Positions 1 through 12,600 of a DNA stretch of 64,000 bases are shown piece after piece. The stretch's first letter is position 1, and each line of letters opens with the position of its first letter. The notes beneath the pieces are model-generated. The model saw only the letters and a program-made list of their open reading frames with translations. It did no database searches and was not told where the DNA came from. The stretch lies in NCBI GenBank assembly GCA_007844125.1, contig CM017561.1:28580693-28644692 (forward strand), given 5' to 3'. Position numbers and translations under genes: made by a program. This DNA is from Sinonovacula constricta. Its lineage: Eukaryota > Mollusca > Bivalvia > Cardiida > Solecurtidae.

Positions 1-3000
1 GATTAAACACATAATCTTGGAAGCCTAATAAAGATGCTGCTATTACATGAAACAACAGCACAATTCCAACATGGGTGTAATATTTTAGTTCGTTTCGCGT
101 TTGGCAACAAACTGCATCAATAATTCAGTCTGGTTACAAGAAACAGTCCTCTCCGGTGTCAATATTTGGGGAAGTGACACGTGTGCCGAAATGTTAGAGA
201 AGACATTCTAACACAACGGTCTGTTCCAAACTCCTGCGCGGTGGCATTGCTTAAGATTCTAACGACTTAAGATTCTAACAACGTTAAGAGAAATTACTGC
301 AAAGTACGTTGCGGTCTTTTCAACAGAATCTTTAAAGTTTAAGCTAAAGCTTGTTTGTGATTGTTGCTGCTGTTGTTTTGTAGGCGTTGTCTATAATGAA
401 TAAAACACCGCCGTGAGCTTCGATCTCCGCACCAGAGACCATACGCCTTTCCACCGGGAAGAAAAAATGTAACAGGCTCTGAAGAACCACGAACTATTGT
501 ACAGTGTTTAAAATGATCATACTATTTTAGCATTAGTCCAAGGAATGTTTAAATTTTATAAAGTAACTTGACTTGATTTTATTTAGACGCTTTTAAAGTT
601 TCTAAGGCTTCAACTTTCTAAGACTCCCAACTCATTTTGAAACCTGGATTAAAGGTCGTATTATGCGACGCTCTGCGACCATCTATAAGGTTCAGAAATG
701 TTTGTTCTAACTTGAAGCCGATTAGACACAAGGAACACAAAGCAGCATTGAGCAAGGGTTCCAACGCTGGGCTAGAGCTAACAATAGCTACAGATTGTTC
801 TCAGAGATTCTGTAGGTCAGATTAAAAATAGAAAAAGCTATATATAATAACAGCAAACCATGGGTTAAAGATTATAAAACATTAGATAATTTTCAAGCAT
901 ATGATTGGTCAGATTAAATTTTTTATTTGAATCCAGCCAATCAGATAAAAGAGTGTTGCCTCTGACTCAAACTCAAAAGTTTTAAAATCTCCAATCCCGA
1001 TGACTTACATAGCGTCGGCTACATCTGACCAATCAGAGCATATCTATTGAATCTCGAACTCAAGCTCAAAGTTTCACAGTCCTAAACCCTCGCCAACTTA
1101 AGTGGTCAACTTAAGTGGAATTTTTTATTGTTACAAAATTAATTAACGCATTTCCTGTTACGGTTTGACAATCGCTAGATAAGATAACTGGTGTTATTAT
1201 GAATGATAATGTCGAATATACGATAAGGCGTAGTTTCATGTAAATGCATTCATTGTGAGTGAAAATCTCATCCCACAATGACGACAGTTGGAATAAATGG
1301 TCTGTTCGGATGTACATATACACGACTTATAAATTATGTGATAAAGGTCACTGAACATGTGTTAAGATTATTATCTTTCTTACACAAAACAGTATATGGT
1401 GCATTTCATTTTCACCTACTTACACAAGTACATATATATGGCGTTAAACGCCCTTGTAGAAATAACAATTCTACAAATAACCTTGAACCATTACCATGGA
1501 AGCAGTTTCACACATTGACATTTGCTCGTCTGCCAAGCTAGTAGTAGATCAGTGGTGTTTGTCTGTATCTAAATGTTTAAGACAGTCTAAGTTAAAACCA
1601 CCATGGTGTTATTCAGAACGACGTGTATTAAAATACATTATTTTTCAGAGTTAATTAGAAGTTACGCATGCTTTAGCTATGTGTAAAAAAGGTGATTTAA
1701 CATGTACAAAAGCACGAACACGTGTCAGCGTGTCTGAAGCGAAATTTTGAGATAAAAAAGGTTTGGAAGCAGAAAGGGGTTGCAAATGGAGTCGTGAACA
1801 TTTGGAGTCCTGAATTAGGACACTGTTCTATATGACGTGCCCGTGTCAGTGAGGGGTGCAACTTATACTTTAAATAACTATCAAATAGATATTAGTGTAT
1901 GCAGAATAAATTAATTTTCCCTTTTTATTAAAGGTTAATTGGTAGAATGATGAATTAATAATAAAACTGGATAGATAACACGCTAAACAAGTGTATCTCA
2001 TTACTGTGCATAAAGGCAAAGAAAAAGTATTATAAAGAAAGATATAAATATCAAATGTGTATTTATGAAGTTCTCCGACCACTTTATAGGTGTTATTTAA
2101 AGCCGTAATGTATTATCCAAGAAATTGCGATTTCTGATTTTGACTATGAGCGTTTAACGTTTCCTAATCAATCGGAAGATCTCGGATAATTCACGAATCA
2201 TCTATCGGATGTATGTAGGTAGTCGGATAACCTCGGCCATTTCCCTAAATGGGACTTCTTTTGTGACAGACGTCAAAACAAAGATGACAGCTCGGATGAC
2301 AGCTCACTATAGTACGATGCCTGTAAAACTTCACTTTGTGGCTGCTTCAAATTAAAATCATCTAAGTTAAATTTTCCCGGCGAAGCAAAGACACAGCTAT
2401 CAAACGACGTCATTGCTTATGTTTTGTGCGAACTACATTTTAGGGATATTCTTCCGACTTCCGGCGAACAAAACGATCGTGACTTTTGTAATTATCATTG
2501 CACCAGATATATCCGAGGGATGATTGTCCCGAGGACGGAATTACTCGAGGAGTTCCGATTGGTTTCCACATAAAAGCCTGGGTAATCCGCCTATCCTATA
2601 TCAAAAAACTGGATAGTTACTAACAACTATTGACACTGTGCTTATATTTTTTTTTCTAAAATGCGTGTTAATATTATTTTTAACTAATTCTATCTTTTGA
2701 TCAACAAAACCAGAATAGTCCGTAACAAAAAGCGCACCGCAAATCAAATGAGACGTCGCATAGTTTCCGCCCGGCCGGAAGTAAAGCCAGTGACGGAAGA
2801 AGTTAGGTAGTTAAAAGTTACGGGCATCATGTAAGAGCTGTAAGTGTGCTCATGGGGCCCACAAGCCTCGGTCTACAGTCAGACATCAACTTGGCCGGAC
2901 GATATAATCGATACATTCTACACAAGTTATGTATTTGAAAATTTAACGTTTTATAACTTGGGACATGTGAACCCTAAAGCATGTAGATGTCTTCCATCGT

Positions 3001-3554
3001 AGTACACACGTGTGATAAATACGAATGCCCGTTTGATGTTTAATTTGCACAGCTGCTTTATGCTTTTAGATATACGTGCATATTTGATTATCTCTTTGAA
3101 TGGGAACCACTTAAAATTTAATTTAAATACATGATCAACGAAACGGAACGTACCGAACATGTGCGGTATAAAACATGGTGGAATATTTCCTAAGCATCTG
3201 CGACATATTGAATAACTAGTTCGAACGATTGTTCAGGAATTCAAGATGCATGTCAATTTAAACATGAATTTCAAAGAAATATATTTAAGCACAAAAGGAA
3301 ATCATACGGGTCCCTAAGGAATAATGCAACTATAATTATATTCTATTTACTTGTCAAACAGTAGGCTCTCTGTATGTAGCAGAAAGTTTTCAGATATCCG
3401 TTTTCGCAGGTACCATATATTGATCCGCCCAAGCTTGAAGTCATAAATCCAGCATTCATATTTAAATAAGTGGTCGATTGACGACCCTAAATGCTAGGGA
3501 TATGCCATTATGTTCCTTGGGACTTATGTTGAAAGTAAGTAAATAATGTTGCCA
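1..3554. other. Intergenic, no gene recognised
   Basis: I see no supported gene here. Two CCAAT-type blocks form an inverted pair: ATGATTGGTCAGA at about 899-912 and its complement TCTGACCAATCA at about 1024-1036, with a third CCAAT (AGCCAATCAGATA) between them. This could be a small fold-back element or chance. An open stretch without a good start codon runs about 2374-2574 on the plus strand; it matches no family I know and has no clear splice sites. Confidence 0.5.
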
Positions 3555-3812
3555 CAAGGATGGAAGCAGGTGGGTGGGGGTGGTGGGGTGCACCCCCACC
3601 AACCAGGTAAAAGAGTAGAGTCATGAAAACACACACATGTAAGCTTAATAAATACTAAGCTTTTAAAGTAAATATTATCTGTTGACTGATAAGGTCGAAG
3701 TTAAGGTCCCTAACTGTGTATGTATATCCAGTATTTACTACGCTAAAGTTAAATGGATCTTGATTCATATCCCCCCCCACACACACACGCATTTTCTGGA
3801 TCCGTCCCTGTG
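3555..3812 (-). mobile_element. hAT-like miniature inverted-repeat element (copy 1)
   Basis: The right end reads TCTGGATCCGTCCCTG and the left end reads as a decayed version of its complement (AAGGATGGAAGCAGG), each followed inward by a G- or C-rich run. The interior matches the reverse complement of the element at 22110-22535, including the GTAGAGTCATGAAAACACA block and the AGGTCGAAG...GGTCCC block, so this is a second copy of one family in opposite orientation. Flanks TGTTGCCA and TGTTGATA could be a decayed 8-bp target duplication, which with CAGGG termini fits the hAT superfamily. There is no coding capacity. Confidence 0.65.
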
Positions 3813-4732
3813 TTGATAGTCTCGTTGAATGATATTATAGCAGTATCATTCGATTTGGATAAACTATGAATATATTTCAGTCATATTAGACATTTAACCA
3901 TTAGCGTGCTACATGCATTAATCAAACAACACTAAATTAACAATTATTCGCTAGCAACTTCGCGCATAGACAGCAAGAGGTATGATTAAAGGCTTAGTAA
4001 CAAAAAGTGTAGATCCTGATCAGAAAGTTCCAAGTTAGCAGCTTGCAAATTTACACTGACGTAGCTTAATGACTGTAGAACTAGTACTCCATACACATAT
4101 TCAATCATGAATAAATGAAAAGCCATGTCAAAAAATTCTCTGAATTAAAACCAACATGACCTGCAGGTATGCAATCAGGTGCTAAATGGTATACCGGAAG
4201 TACTGTCAGTTGGGGTCTTAATTATTTCTTGCTGTTACAGTATTGTATTGTTCATTTTCAGAACTTTAAGCAATTACGTTTTTTTCTAAGCTTAATGATC
4301 AATTGGATGCTGTCTTCTTAAGTTTGGCCAAAATATGTCTGTATGCTCGTGAAGATGTACCTAAAAGCGATGGGTCAGTTTCCAGACTTGATAATGATTA
4401 ACATATATTATATTTTTGTGTAAAGGTGTTTTCCAACATAAGGGTAGCATCTAAATTTATCTCAAATGGTATTTGAACTTACGTAATTTGTCGGCAATGT
4501 CGAAACAGTGCAATAAATGTATCGATAGATTTAGCAGTAGCAAGTTTATTGTTTAAATGGCCAATTTTTTTCTCAAACGAAAGTTCTTGATGATTGGTAC
4601 ATACTAAATTGCTTCGTTGTCTATTGTTATACACTACGTCCTTAATTGAACTATAATTCACTTAACACCATTGCTATTTGCCCTGGCGAACATAGTCCCT
4701 GTGCCACCCCGGCAATCAAGTCAGTCCCACTA

Positions 4733-4905
4733 CATTTTTTAAAAACAAACCGCGGCCCTGATCTAGGGCCATCATTTTTTAATAATCTGATTTACAAACC
4801 CGCCGACCCAAGTTTTTGCTAAAATGAAATAAAAATAAAAGAGATCATCAACTGTTTTATTTTTACTTGGCCCGCCGACCCGAAAAATTGGGAGCAAATA
4901 AAATA
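4733..4905 (+). repeat. Dispersed AT-rich repeat D, copy 1
   Basis: The stretch carries TAGGGCCATCATTTTTTAAT, TAATCTGATTTACAA and AATAAAAATAAAAG blocks. All recur in reverse complement at 6795-6960, so the two are copies of one dispersed element lying head to head on either side of the exon at 5433. No terminal repeats or coding frame are visible; the class is unknown. Confidence 0.5.
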
Positions 4906-5432
4906 AAATAACTTCTTGGAAAAATTAAATTAGCTTTACATGATCATTAAAAAACAACTCGCAGACTTCATTTCCGAGTATTAAACCTATATCACGGGTT
5001 TCCCTGGTGATTGGAAGCTGACATTCGGCTATCCATCGGCATTCTCTACAGCTTTGTTATCGCCGAGCTGCTACGGCGACGTCATTGTCGACAACCCACG
5101 GAAATTTCCGTACGACTCCGTTACACAGATGACATTGCAGCTTGTTGGCCGAGGAGATTCGATTGCGGTGAGGATGTGCTAAAGCCCGGAGCCAGAACTC
5201 GTCTATTCCACGACGCTCTTTAGGCACTGTGCATAATGTTGCAAAAATTCTAACTTGATTGTCTGCCAATTACACGTTAAGTTTTTCGTCTATCAACTGT
5301 GCTTCAAAAGAAAGAAGAAATGCATTCTTCGACTAGTTTTAACGAATTCGCAAAACATATCCGCATTTCGAGCATCGATGCCGTGTTTTAGTATAACCAT
5401 CAAGGGAGGTGACTCTAAATATCGTCTGCAAC

Positions 5433-5644
5433 ATGGCGGCATCGTCAGCTTCTTGTTATTTTAAAGTAAAAACAATCCTCAACAAAACAGAAACATCGAC
5501 AATCCAGGCCATCAACCTTAACCAATCGTTGTCGGAGTTCGCATCTTCTTATTTAGCGGACAAAGACGTCCATATCGAGCGTGCGGCCGGGGATGATGCG
5601 GACACGGATTTAAACACGCCGTTCTGGGTTCTGAATGATTTCGG
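5433..5644 (+). CDS. First coding exon of an unidentified gene
   Basis: An ATG in a good context (CAACATGGCGG) opens 70 codons that end in a consensus donor, GG|GTAAGTG, at 5645, with the last codon split after its second base (phase 2). The frame meets a stop only four bases beyond the donor, as expected at an exon-intron edge. The peptide begins MAASSASCYFKVKTILNKTE and ends in TPFWVLNDFG. It has no signal peptide or membrane segment and is acidic in its second half (ERAAGDDADTDLN), which suggests a cytosolic or nuclear protein. I do not recognise the family. No second exon with matching phase could be identified downstream, so the gene may run under the following repeats or be cut short. 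It is also possible, though less likely, that the upstream ATG at 5409 is used. Confidence 0.65.
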
Positions 5645-6794
5645 GTAAGTGAATTTTAAAAAATACACGCCTTTTCATTTAGAGAAATATTCCAGTTGAA
5701 ACTTTTTACAAAACGCAAGACTGTGGAAGGTGGACTTGTATATGAATTGTGCCAACAGTGTCAGAAATCTGGACGTCAATATTTGTTTCAATAGGTTTAA
5801 AAACCGTTTACCATCTAGACAGTCTATTAAAATGTTATTATGACTCAGTTAGTATGACAAATACTTAACAATGCACTTCAGATAATGCAGACCTTTTTGT
5901 CTCTTATTCAGCAGCTTTTTACCTAAATGCTGTCAAACTTTCTCAGTGTACAGTTTTCTGTTTCATTCTTTGTACACTAACATATCTGAAGTGAAGTAAA
6001 ATACTTTACTGTGTATGTATTGAATGTGTGGTCAACATGTATAACTAATTTGTTGGTTGATATTGTAGACCACTTTGTGAGAACTTGATGTCATTATGTT
6101 CAGTTATTTCACAAAGTCTGTAGTTAAACTGCTACAATACTTACAGTATACAGTATAACCTCACTTTGCGACCACCCTGGGGACCCTTTACAACTGGTCT
6201 TATTATTGTGGTGGCCTAAATAACGACCTTAAATGAAAGAGCAAAATTTGGAAAATGGACTTGAACATTGTGTTCTTAATTTTGAGGTGGTCTTATTAAT
6301 GAAGTGGTCTTTAAGGGAGGTTTTACTGTATCTGAAATAGCTGATGTTTGATGTAACCTTGAACTGCTACATAGAACATTAATTTTGAGTTGTTATGAAT
6401 AAGAGAAATATTTCCATTCACCATTGGTAAAAGTGCATTACAATCTAAGTAAAATAAAATAGTTTGCAATATTTGTTTGACTTCTGTTTAACTTGATGTT
6501 AGCGAGTATTCCATCTGAAATTTCATTCTTGTTTTACAAGTTCATGTTACAATAAGCCAAAACATGTTTCTTCATTCAATTTATTTTGTACAATTCAATT
6601 ATTAATCCATTCCAAATCTTAATCTGGCTTCAATCTACAAGACTTGAAAATAAAGCTTATATTGAGCAAATTTGTGTTGTGAAGTAAAATAGTGTTTTAT
6701 TATACATTTCTGTGGTTATTATGGACACAAAACATGCATATACATGTTATATAGCTCTATAAACAGGCATTTTGGGCTTAAAATGATATAAATG

Positions 6795-6960
6795 AAAATA
6801 AAATTTATGCTCCCTCTCGGTACTTTTATTTTTATTTTTTTGTACTACTGCTCACTTTTTCAGCTTTTATTTTTATTTTTATTTCGCCCCCTCGACTCAA
6901 CATTTTTGAAAAAAATCTTGTAAATCAGATAATAAAAAAATGACGGCCTAGGTCTACACT
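6795..6960 (-). repeat. Dispersed AT-rich repeat D, copy 2
   Basis: Reverse-complement counterpart of 4733-4905: TTGTAAATCAGATAATAAAA, AAATGACGGCCTAGG and repeated TTTTATTTTTATTT blocks. The pair frames the exon at 5433 as an inverted repeat with about 1.9 kb between copies. Confidence 0.5.
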
Positions 6961-7670
6961 ATTTTCCTAGCTAATAAAAAAGAAAAAAAAAAACCCAAAC
7001 AAAACAACAACAACACACCATAAGCTTCTTAAAAAGATTTCTTCCAAGGACATAATGCTTTCGTCTTTATTTATTTTATCACAAACCGGAAAGTCAGCGA
7101 GCTCGGTGACTTAGTCTGGTTCCCAGCTTCTATTGTAAATATTATAGAAGTCTGGCATTGACGAAACAATGGCCGACGCGATGATAGCTGTAAGTTAACC
7201 AGACAAGGGGCAGGTAATCCAGACTATCGGTGACCGAGCAACTGTCATGATCGTGCCTAAAATATAACACATTATTGCGCATGGGCTTATGCGTAAAAAA
7301 TCGTAAAATGTTTTGTAATATTCTATTAAATATTGTTATAATTTAAAAATGTTTTCTGTATCAAATATAGATTAGACTTCAGTGCTGTGTAAGACATAGA
7401 GCTATATGTAACACAAATATAGCAAATGTTACAGTTCTAAAATACTAAATGATACTTTTTGCATCCCATTACATGACAGGGTTCTGAATCTCTCGTGTTC
7501 AAACCTTATCACATTTGCTACTACAGCATAAGCTGGCTGATCTGGAGCTACATTGTTTGTTGAAGCTTGATCAACTTCAAACTCCCCGCAGTGATTACTT
7601 CCCTTGACAGTACATTATATCACTGCCACCAGCAAGTTTTTCGCCCAAATACAGGCCGATTATTTTTCTT

Positions 7671-7697
7671 TGTGTGTGTGTGTGTGTGTGTGTGTGT
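7671..7697. repeat. GT microsatellite
   Basis: About thirteen perfect TG dinucleotides. Confidence 0.95.
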
Positions 7698-8981
7698 TGT
7701 TTTTTTCTGGACTTATCTCCTCAAAATATAGTTTAAAAATATTAATTTATCATATTAAAAATAAAAAGTAACTTAAAATATAAAAAAAATATGAAATTAT
7801 GAAAGTCAAATTTCATCGTACTGTACAGAATACAACGTACTATACATACAGAAAACTAAACATGGATGATCACCTCCTCGCTGACTGTGCAAGCGAATTT
7901 CAGTCGACATTGCATCTTAAAGACAAACAAATTGAATATTAAAATCCCGTCTTTGTAATCAGATACATTAAAATTTTTTCTCGTCACATAAAAAAACACA
8001 ATTTTGACACGCTTTCTTTCGTGGCGTGTTTATGGAGGCCGCCATGTTTACTTCACGTGATACCCTATCGTCACGTGATCCTTGCTGGGGGCAGAGATTT
8101 AGGTAGCAACGCGTGACGTAATCGCTGTGTCAGAGGAGATTGGATCAACTTCTCTAAGAGTTAACATACATACACACGTTTTAGAAATACAACAAAATAC
8201 AAGTTACTAACTTTTTAAGATACTATAAACACTTCAAGAGTCAACACCACCAACACCAACAGCAGAAAGAATTGTCAACAACACCAATGTGCATCAAACT
8301 GGTGTATTAAAACTTATGATATAAATAAATAAATACAAAAGACTCTATTAATACCTGCTGTTTCAATCGTTATTCGGCAATCAAAAGAAATACCGCATTT
8401 TTCTCCAACTGAATAATACTTTTAAACAAATAAAAAAAAAGGAGACATGCTGCTTTGAAGTCTACACGCAGAAAGGCACAATGTTCGGCATGTTAATTCT
8501 CTTTCAGATAAATACTGTTCTAAAATGTCATTTGGTCAGATTATTTTACACTATGCTAATACTGTTTGTTGGTTGCTGCAAACCAATCATGTTTGTAGCG
8601 TTTTTTATGAAACTGGAGCCCACTTTTCACAATGAGCAAGTCGACATTGTAAACGCTCATCTGCATCTAAAACTATCGTCAAACAACTGGTTAGACAGAA
8701 TTTAAAAACAAATAAATAACTTTGGCCAATTTTGCAGTTTAAATTAGTTTATAACCCAAACACAATGTTAGGATACATAAAGTATCGATCATAGTTAAAC
8801 TTTACAGATTAATATATCAATAATATTCAAATTTATAACTTTGGTTTACAATTGCCTTGGATATCTGACAGAGCCGCCACCATGTGACATATCTGAGATA
8901 GTGTCTATAAATTTTTGTGTCTAAGATACATCGCAGCGACCAATTATGGTCATTTTAGCGACGTCTAGCTATTTTGGTGGA

Positions 8982-9157
8982 GGAAGACCGCAGGAAAATG
9001 TCTGGGTAGAACCACCGGCGGACCGCAAGTCAGCTGGAAGACCTCACCACATTAAGTCCTTCGGCCCGAATGGGAAAAGAACCAATGGGGTGAGAGGCTA
9101 ACCATTCAAAGCTACAAATCGGCGACTCTACCACTACGCTACGGGCGCCACACATGC
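8982..9157 (-). mobile_element. SINE family C, full-looking copy
   Basis: Read on the minus strand, a tRNA-like head (GTAGCGTAGTGGTAGAGTC, an A-box-like block) at about 9125-9150 is followed by a body ending in GGTGGTTCTACCCAGACATT and a terminal GCGGTCTTCCTCC. The same head and end occur at 39960-40135, and the end at 59750-59870 and 61855-62052, so this is a dispersed RNA polymerase III-type retroposon. The body contains one copy of the sequence that forms the 33-bp minisatellite unit at 13446-14870, making this locus the unexpanded relative. Confidence 0.7.
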
Positions 9158-9678
9158 AGTGTTTGTTGTTTCCAGGTTTCTTTTTTAGATGTTTTGTCCC
9201 CACCAAAACATGTAAAGAGCTCAAAATTGTTCTTAAACTGAAAAGGGGGGCCAAGTTCGAGCATATGTAACATTCAGTTAAAAATGGTAGGTAAACATTG
9301 GTATACAAATCTGCATCCGTATTTCGGAATGAATACACCGTGTTGTGCATGTTGAATTTTTGGTCAATAATGCACAAAGTACTTTCGTTACTGAATTTAA
9401 TCGCCATAAACATGGAATGTGCTGTAATGTATATAGATAAATACTTCATGAATGAAGTGCCTGTCATAAAATCACCAATGTACAAGCAATAATTTAGTTG
9501 CAACAATAACAAAAATATTACTAGACGTCAATGTATACAGAATTTATCATATCACACGAATTAATGAACCATGCTTATTATTGTAAAGGCAAAAACAAAA
9601 CAAAAAAGTATCAAATTATTAAATTATAAGTATATCACAATTAAATGCAGAAATTATCGCCCTATTCCTACTGTATCA

Positions 9679-10179
9679 TCAAATGGACTTCTTGTCCACT
9701 TGCTCCGAATCTACCTCCGTTGTGATTCGAAGGGAGAGTAGAAAATCAAACAGGAAGTCATGATATATACACAGAAGGGCCCAGCAAGGGGCATACACAA
9801 GGGTAATAAGCCCCATCACGTTCAGAGGGTAGTGACTATAGTCCCAAGAACAGGCGTCAAACTGGCGGAGGATAACTCCGAACGTGAACTCCCAGAAGTA
9901 GATAATACCCAAGTAGAGTGGTATTCGGATGTACCACAAGAGCCCGTGTTTGAGGTACAAAAACGAGTACACGTGTTCTACGAAGAAGCTGCAGCTACCG
10001 TAGATGAAGAATGAGAAGAGGGTGGTGTAGCCTTTCAGCTGGATGTTGCCCTCAGGCTCGAACATGAGATCAAACAGCGCCGTGAATACAATCTCGTCCA
10101 GAAGCCCATGCATGCCGTACAAGTAGAATCGAACCCAGGACGGCAGAGGCCGGGAGATGGTTGCGGTCTTTGGCTTCAT
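9679..10179 (-). CDS. TMEM229B-like: TMEM229-family four-pass membrane protein
   Basis: A single uninterrupted frame of 166 residues. The first ATG is at 10179; an in-frame TAG lies a few codons upstream and the intervening codons have no other ATG. Four hydrophobic stretches are visible at about residues 15-40, 51-76, 80-104 and 121-147. The conserved family core is clear: WEFTFGVILRQFDACSWDYS at residues 96-115 followed by MGLITLVYAPCW at 122-133, which matches vertebrate TMEM229A/B closely in order and spacing. The family is grouped with the putative ABC-transporter type IV (CmpB) proteins; its biochemical role is not established. Length is close to the vertebrate B form. A pyrimidine-rich acceptor (TTTTTCAG) ends at 10265, so a 5' untranslated intron probably separates the coding exon from an unseen promoter exon to the right. 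No frameshift or missing residue is seen. Confidence 0.93.
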   Translation of the reverse strand: MKPKTATISRPLPSWVRFYLYGMHGLLDEIVFTALFDLMFEPEGNIQLKGYTTLFSFFIYGSCSFFVEHVYSFLYLKHGLLWYIRIPLYLGIIYFWEFTFGVILRQFDACSWDYSHYPLNVMGLITLVYAPCWALLCIYHDFLFDFLLSLRITTEVDSEQVDKKSI

Positions 10180-11074
10180 TGCGAGGCCTGCGTTGGTCTG
10201 TGGCACGGACTAGAGGTAGAGGTGTAGATGGTGGGGTAGACGTCAGTGTCGTTGTGAAGACTTACTGAAAAACGAAAAAAAAAAATCAAAAGATATGATC
10301 ATAACACAGTTAACATGACACTTTAAAATGCCATCTTTTATGAAGCAATATGAGCAATAACACCAATGTGACTGCAAGAAACATGAATGGTAATCACTTA
10401 TCACAGAGTAAAAATCTCCGATTTACATTTTCTGTTTTACTTTATAACATCGAGATTGACGATAATGATCGGTCGGCCGCAAATTCCGACGAGGTACATA
10501 TTATACGACGGTTCGTAAGTTTATACATCTCCGAAGCATGTAAAACATTTACCCCTTAAACGTAGAATACATCATCCACACATTAGTCTATTAGATAATT
10601 GAACATAGCAGAAACGCCCCACTTTAAAAAACGTGATCCTAGAATTACCTTTTTCCACAAAACTTGACACGGGCATGTTTTTTATCGAACAGCACCGCTA
10701 GTCAACACAAAATCGAAGAATCCTTCAAGATTGTCCTCTTAATGTCTTGTTTACACGCTTTTATACATGTAGCCGATGATATGATATTGTGCCGATTGCC
10801 AGCTTAAACTGTCAAAATCGATGGAAATGGCTACGAACGTAAATATCATTGCAGAACTTTAAACACTTGCATTTGTTTTTGTCGCCTTAAATAAAAGAAA
10901 TCTGATAAATATTTCCCCAAAGAATGATCTGCTTTGCTAATGTGTTGTTTTATTTAATACATATGAGAGGATTTTTTTTTTATAATTATCCAAAACCACA
11001 AGACAATATTTGGAAGCAAATCGCTGCCAGATTTTTTTAACAAGCTATTTGATGCGTGGTGTTCTTATGTTAAC
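10180..11074. other. Upstream region of the TMEM229 gene
   Basis: Contains the probable 5'-UTR exon start (acceptor ending at 10265) and AT-rich DNA that should hold the UTR intron and promoter. No TATA box or first exon could be fixed by eye. Confidence 0.4.
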
Positions 11075-11181
11075 AAAAGCAGCAGCAACAGCAACAACAG
11101 TAGCAACGGCATCAGCAACAACAGTAGCAACAGCAGCAGCAACAACAGTAGCAACGGCAGCAGCAGCAACAACAAACAACC
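11075..11181. repeat. Interrupted CAG/CAA/GTA trinucleotide repeat
   Basis: Runs of AGCAGCAACAGCAACAACAG with AGTAGCAACGG interruptions, about 36 triplets. It is open in one frame as an alanine/threonine/valine run, but no gene context supports translation. Confidence 0.85.
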
Positions 11182-11374
11182 AAATTAAAATAAAAAAGGC
11201 ACTTCTGTTTTTCGACTTTTGAAAGTATCACTACTAATCATCATTTAAAGGATTATTGGTACGGACGGAGTACTTTTTAACATTGCAGCCAATTAAACGT
11301 TCTACACAAAGACGGCGATGCCTGTGTGTACATAACCATAATTTAATTTGTTTGCTGGGTTAATCATCTCACCA

Positions 11375-11650
11375 ACAGTATTTCAGCTATTTTGAGACGG
11401 TGTCTACATGAAGCAGATATAGTGCAGCCTTAAGTAAGTATAACATGCCGTTTACACCTGGCATGACACCACACCCAGTTACATTATCCTGACACTTGGC
11501 CGACCAGTCGTGGAACTACCCTTATATTTGAGCGTTAGCAAGGACGACTACCCCATTTACCGACTTTAGTTTGTCGCGGCATGGAATCGAACCCGGGGTT
11601 TTCCATAACTGGAGCCGACGCTCTACCAGTTGCTCTACCAGGCCCGGTAA
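11375..11650 (-). mobile_element. SINE family A copy
   Basis: Matches the palindrome-borne family A SINE (33062-33385) in reverse. It has the 3' part (GAGACGGTGTCTACATGAAG), the middle (CTGGCATGACACCACACCCA, GTCGTGGAACTACCCTTATA) and the tRNA-like head ending in ATCGAACCCGGGG and AGCCGACGCTCTACCAG. B box and A box are both recognisable on the minus strand. It is a diverged copy and not a functional tRNA gene. Confidence 0.8.
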
Positions 11651-12344
11651 TTGTACGATACATTCTTTTTATAAACGTTCATTTGTAAAATTAAAACATA
11701 ATACTTTTTCATGTATAAACGAAACTATTTTACAACGCGGAAATATGCGCACCAGTAACAGGTTTGGTAGTAATAGTAGTATTCTCGTTCTCCTCAATAT
11801 CACAATGAATATTATCAACTTCATCTGCGGTTTTGCTGTCTGTTACCAAGAAGAAATCTGAACCCACAATGTAAGCAAAAGGCTGACATGGCCATTTTCC
11901 CATACAATTTCAAGGTGTAAAATAAGAAGATCGAACACAGCCATCTACCACACAGATATTCTAACGAAGACTTGAAATACATGATGCTGCTTGATGGAAC
12001 TTTGCTTTAACTTTGTTTTATCGTTGTTTTGACATCATGGAGAATAATTTTGTAGACAAAATGGACAGTAAATAGCAGTTTTGCAAACTGTTATACACGG
12101 TGGCATCAAACATGAGGTCTTCCACCTAACCTGTTTTGCACGGACGGTTCTACCCATACAGTTGTGTGTGGTCTTTCTTCATCTAGCTGGATGTCATCAT
12201 GTTGCTGCTACGATGTTTCTCTCAAAAGCACAACTAATATCAAACACAACTTTTCTGCCCAATTTGTTAACGTACTGGGTCAGTTTATAGGACGTGACGA
12301 CAATGCTATTTTAAGATCGTTCAGGGAGAAGACCGACCGCAATA

Positions 12345-12600
12345 GCTAAGGTCGGCTTGCGGATCGGGAGGTCGTGGGTTCAGATCCCGGCCGGGTCAAA
12401 CCAAAGACTTTAAAGTTGGTAGTAGTGGCTTCCCTACTAACGCTCGGGGCTATGGGGACAGCAGTATGCCTGACTCGTCGGTGTCAGTATAATGGACCGG
12501 CCGGGTTCAGTCCCAGGGCACCTCATAAGTGCCCCTGTGCTATAATGATAGAAATGTCGCCGCAAAAAATCCGGCTAATCCCAATCCCAATCAGGGAGAG
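12345..12600 (+). mobile_element. SINE family B copy (sense)
   Basis: A tRNA-like head with a B-box block (GTGGGTTCAGATCCCGG at about 12375-12391) is followed by a body (AAAGACTTTAAAGTTGGTAG, CCTGACTCGTCGGTGTCAGT, GGGCACCTCATAAGTGCCCC) and a tail of short TCCCAA repeats. A reverse copy with the same order lies at 14945-15205, flanking the minisatellite on its other side. The hairpin GGGCACCTCATAAGTGCCCC is conserved in both. Confidence 0.8.

Larger units (their letters stand above)
5645..8981. other. Probable intron and intergenic DNA
   Basis: After the donor at 5645 no acceptor followed by a convincing in-phase coding stretch was found. The region contains repeat D copy 2, a GT microsatellite and, at 8030-8100, a stretch with GAGGCCGCCATG and two TCACGTGA E-box cores (CACGTGATAC, CACGTGATCC) that could be a promoter; no following open frame supports a gene. 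Confidence 0.45.

Noticed and set aside
2320..2574. Open stretch with CNYHC and basic residues
   Set aside because: No start codon, no convincing splice sites and no recognisable domain.
4994..5230. Overlapping 70-codon frames on both strands upstream of the exon at 5433
   Set aside because: Locally higher GC keeps several frames open at once; no motif or splice context favours one.
9030..9512. 160-codon minus-strand frame near the SINE
   Set aside because: It runs through a SINE and AT-rich DNA, with no motif or conserved composition.
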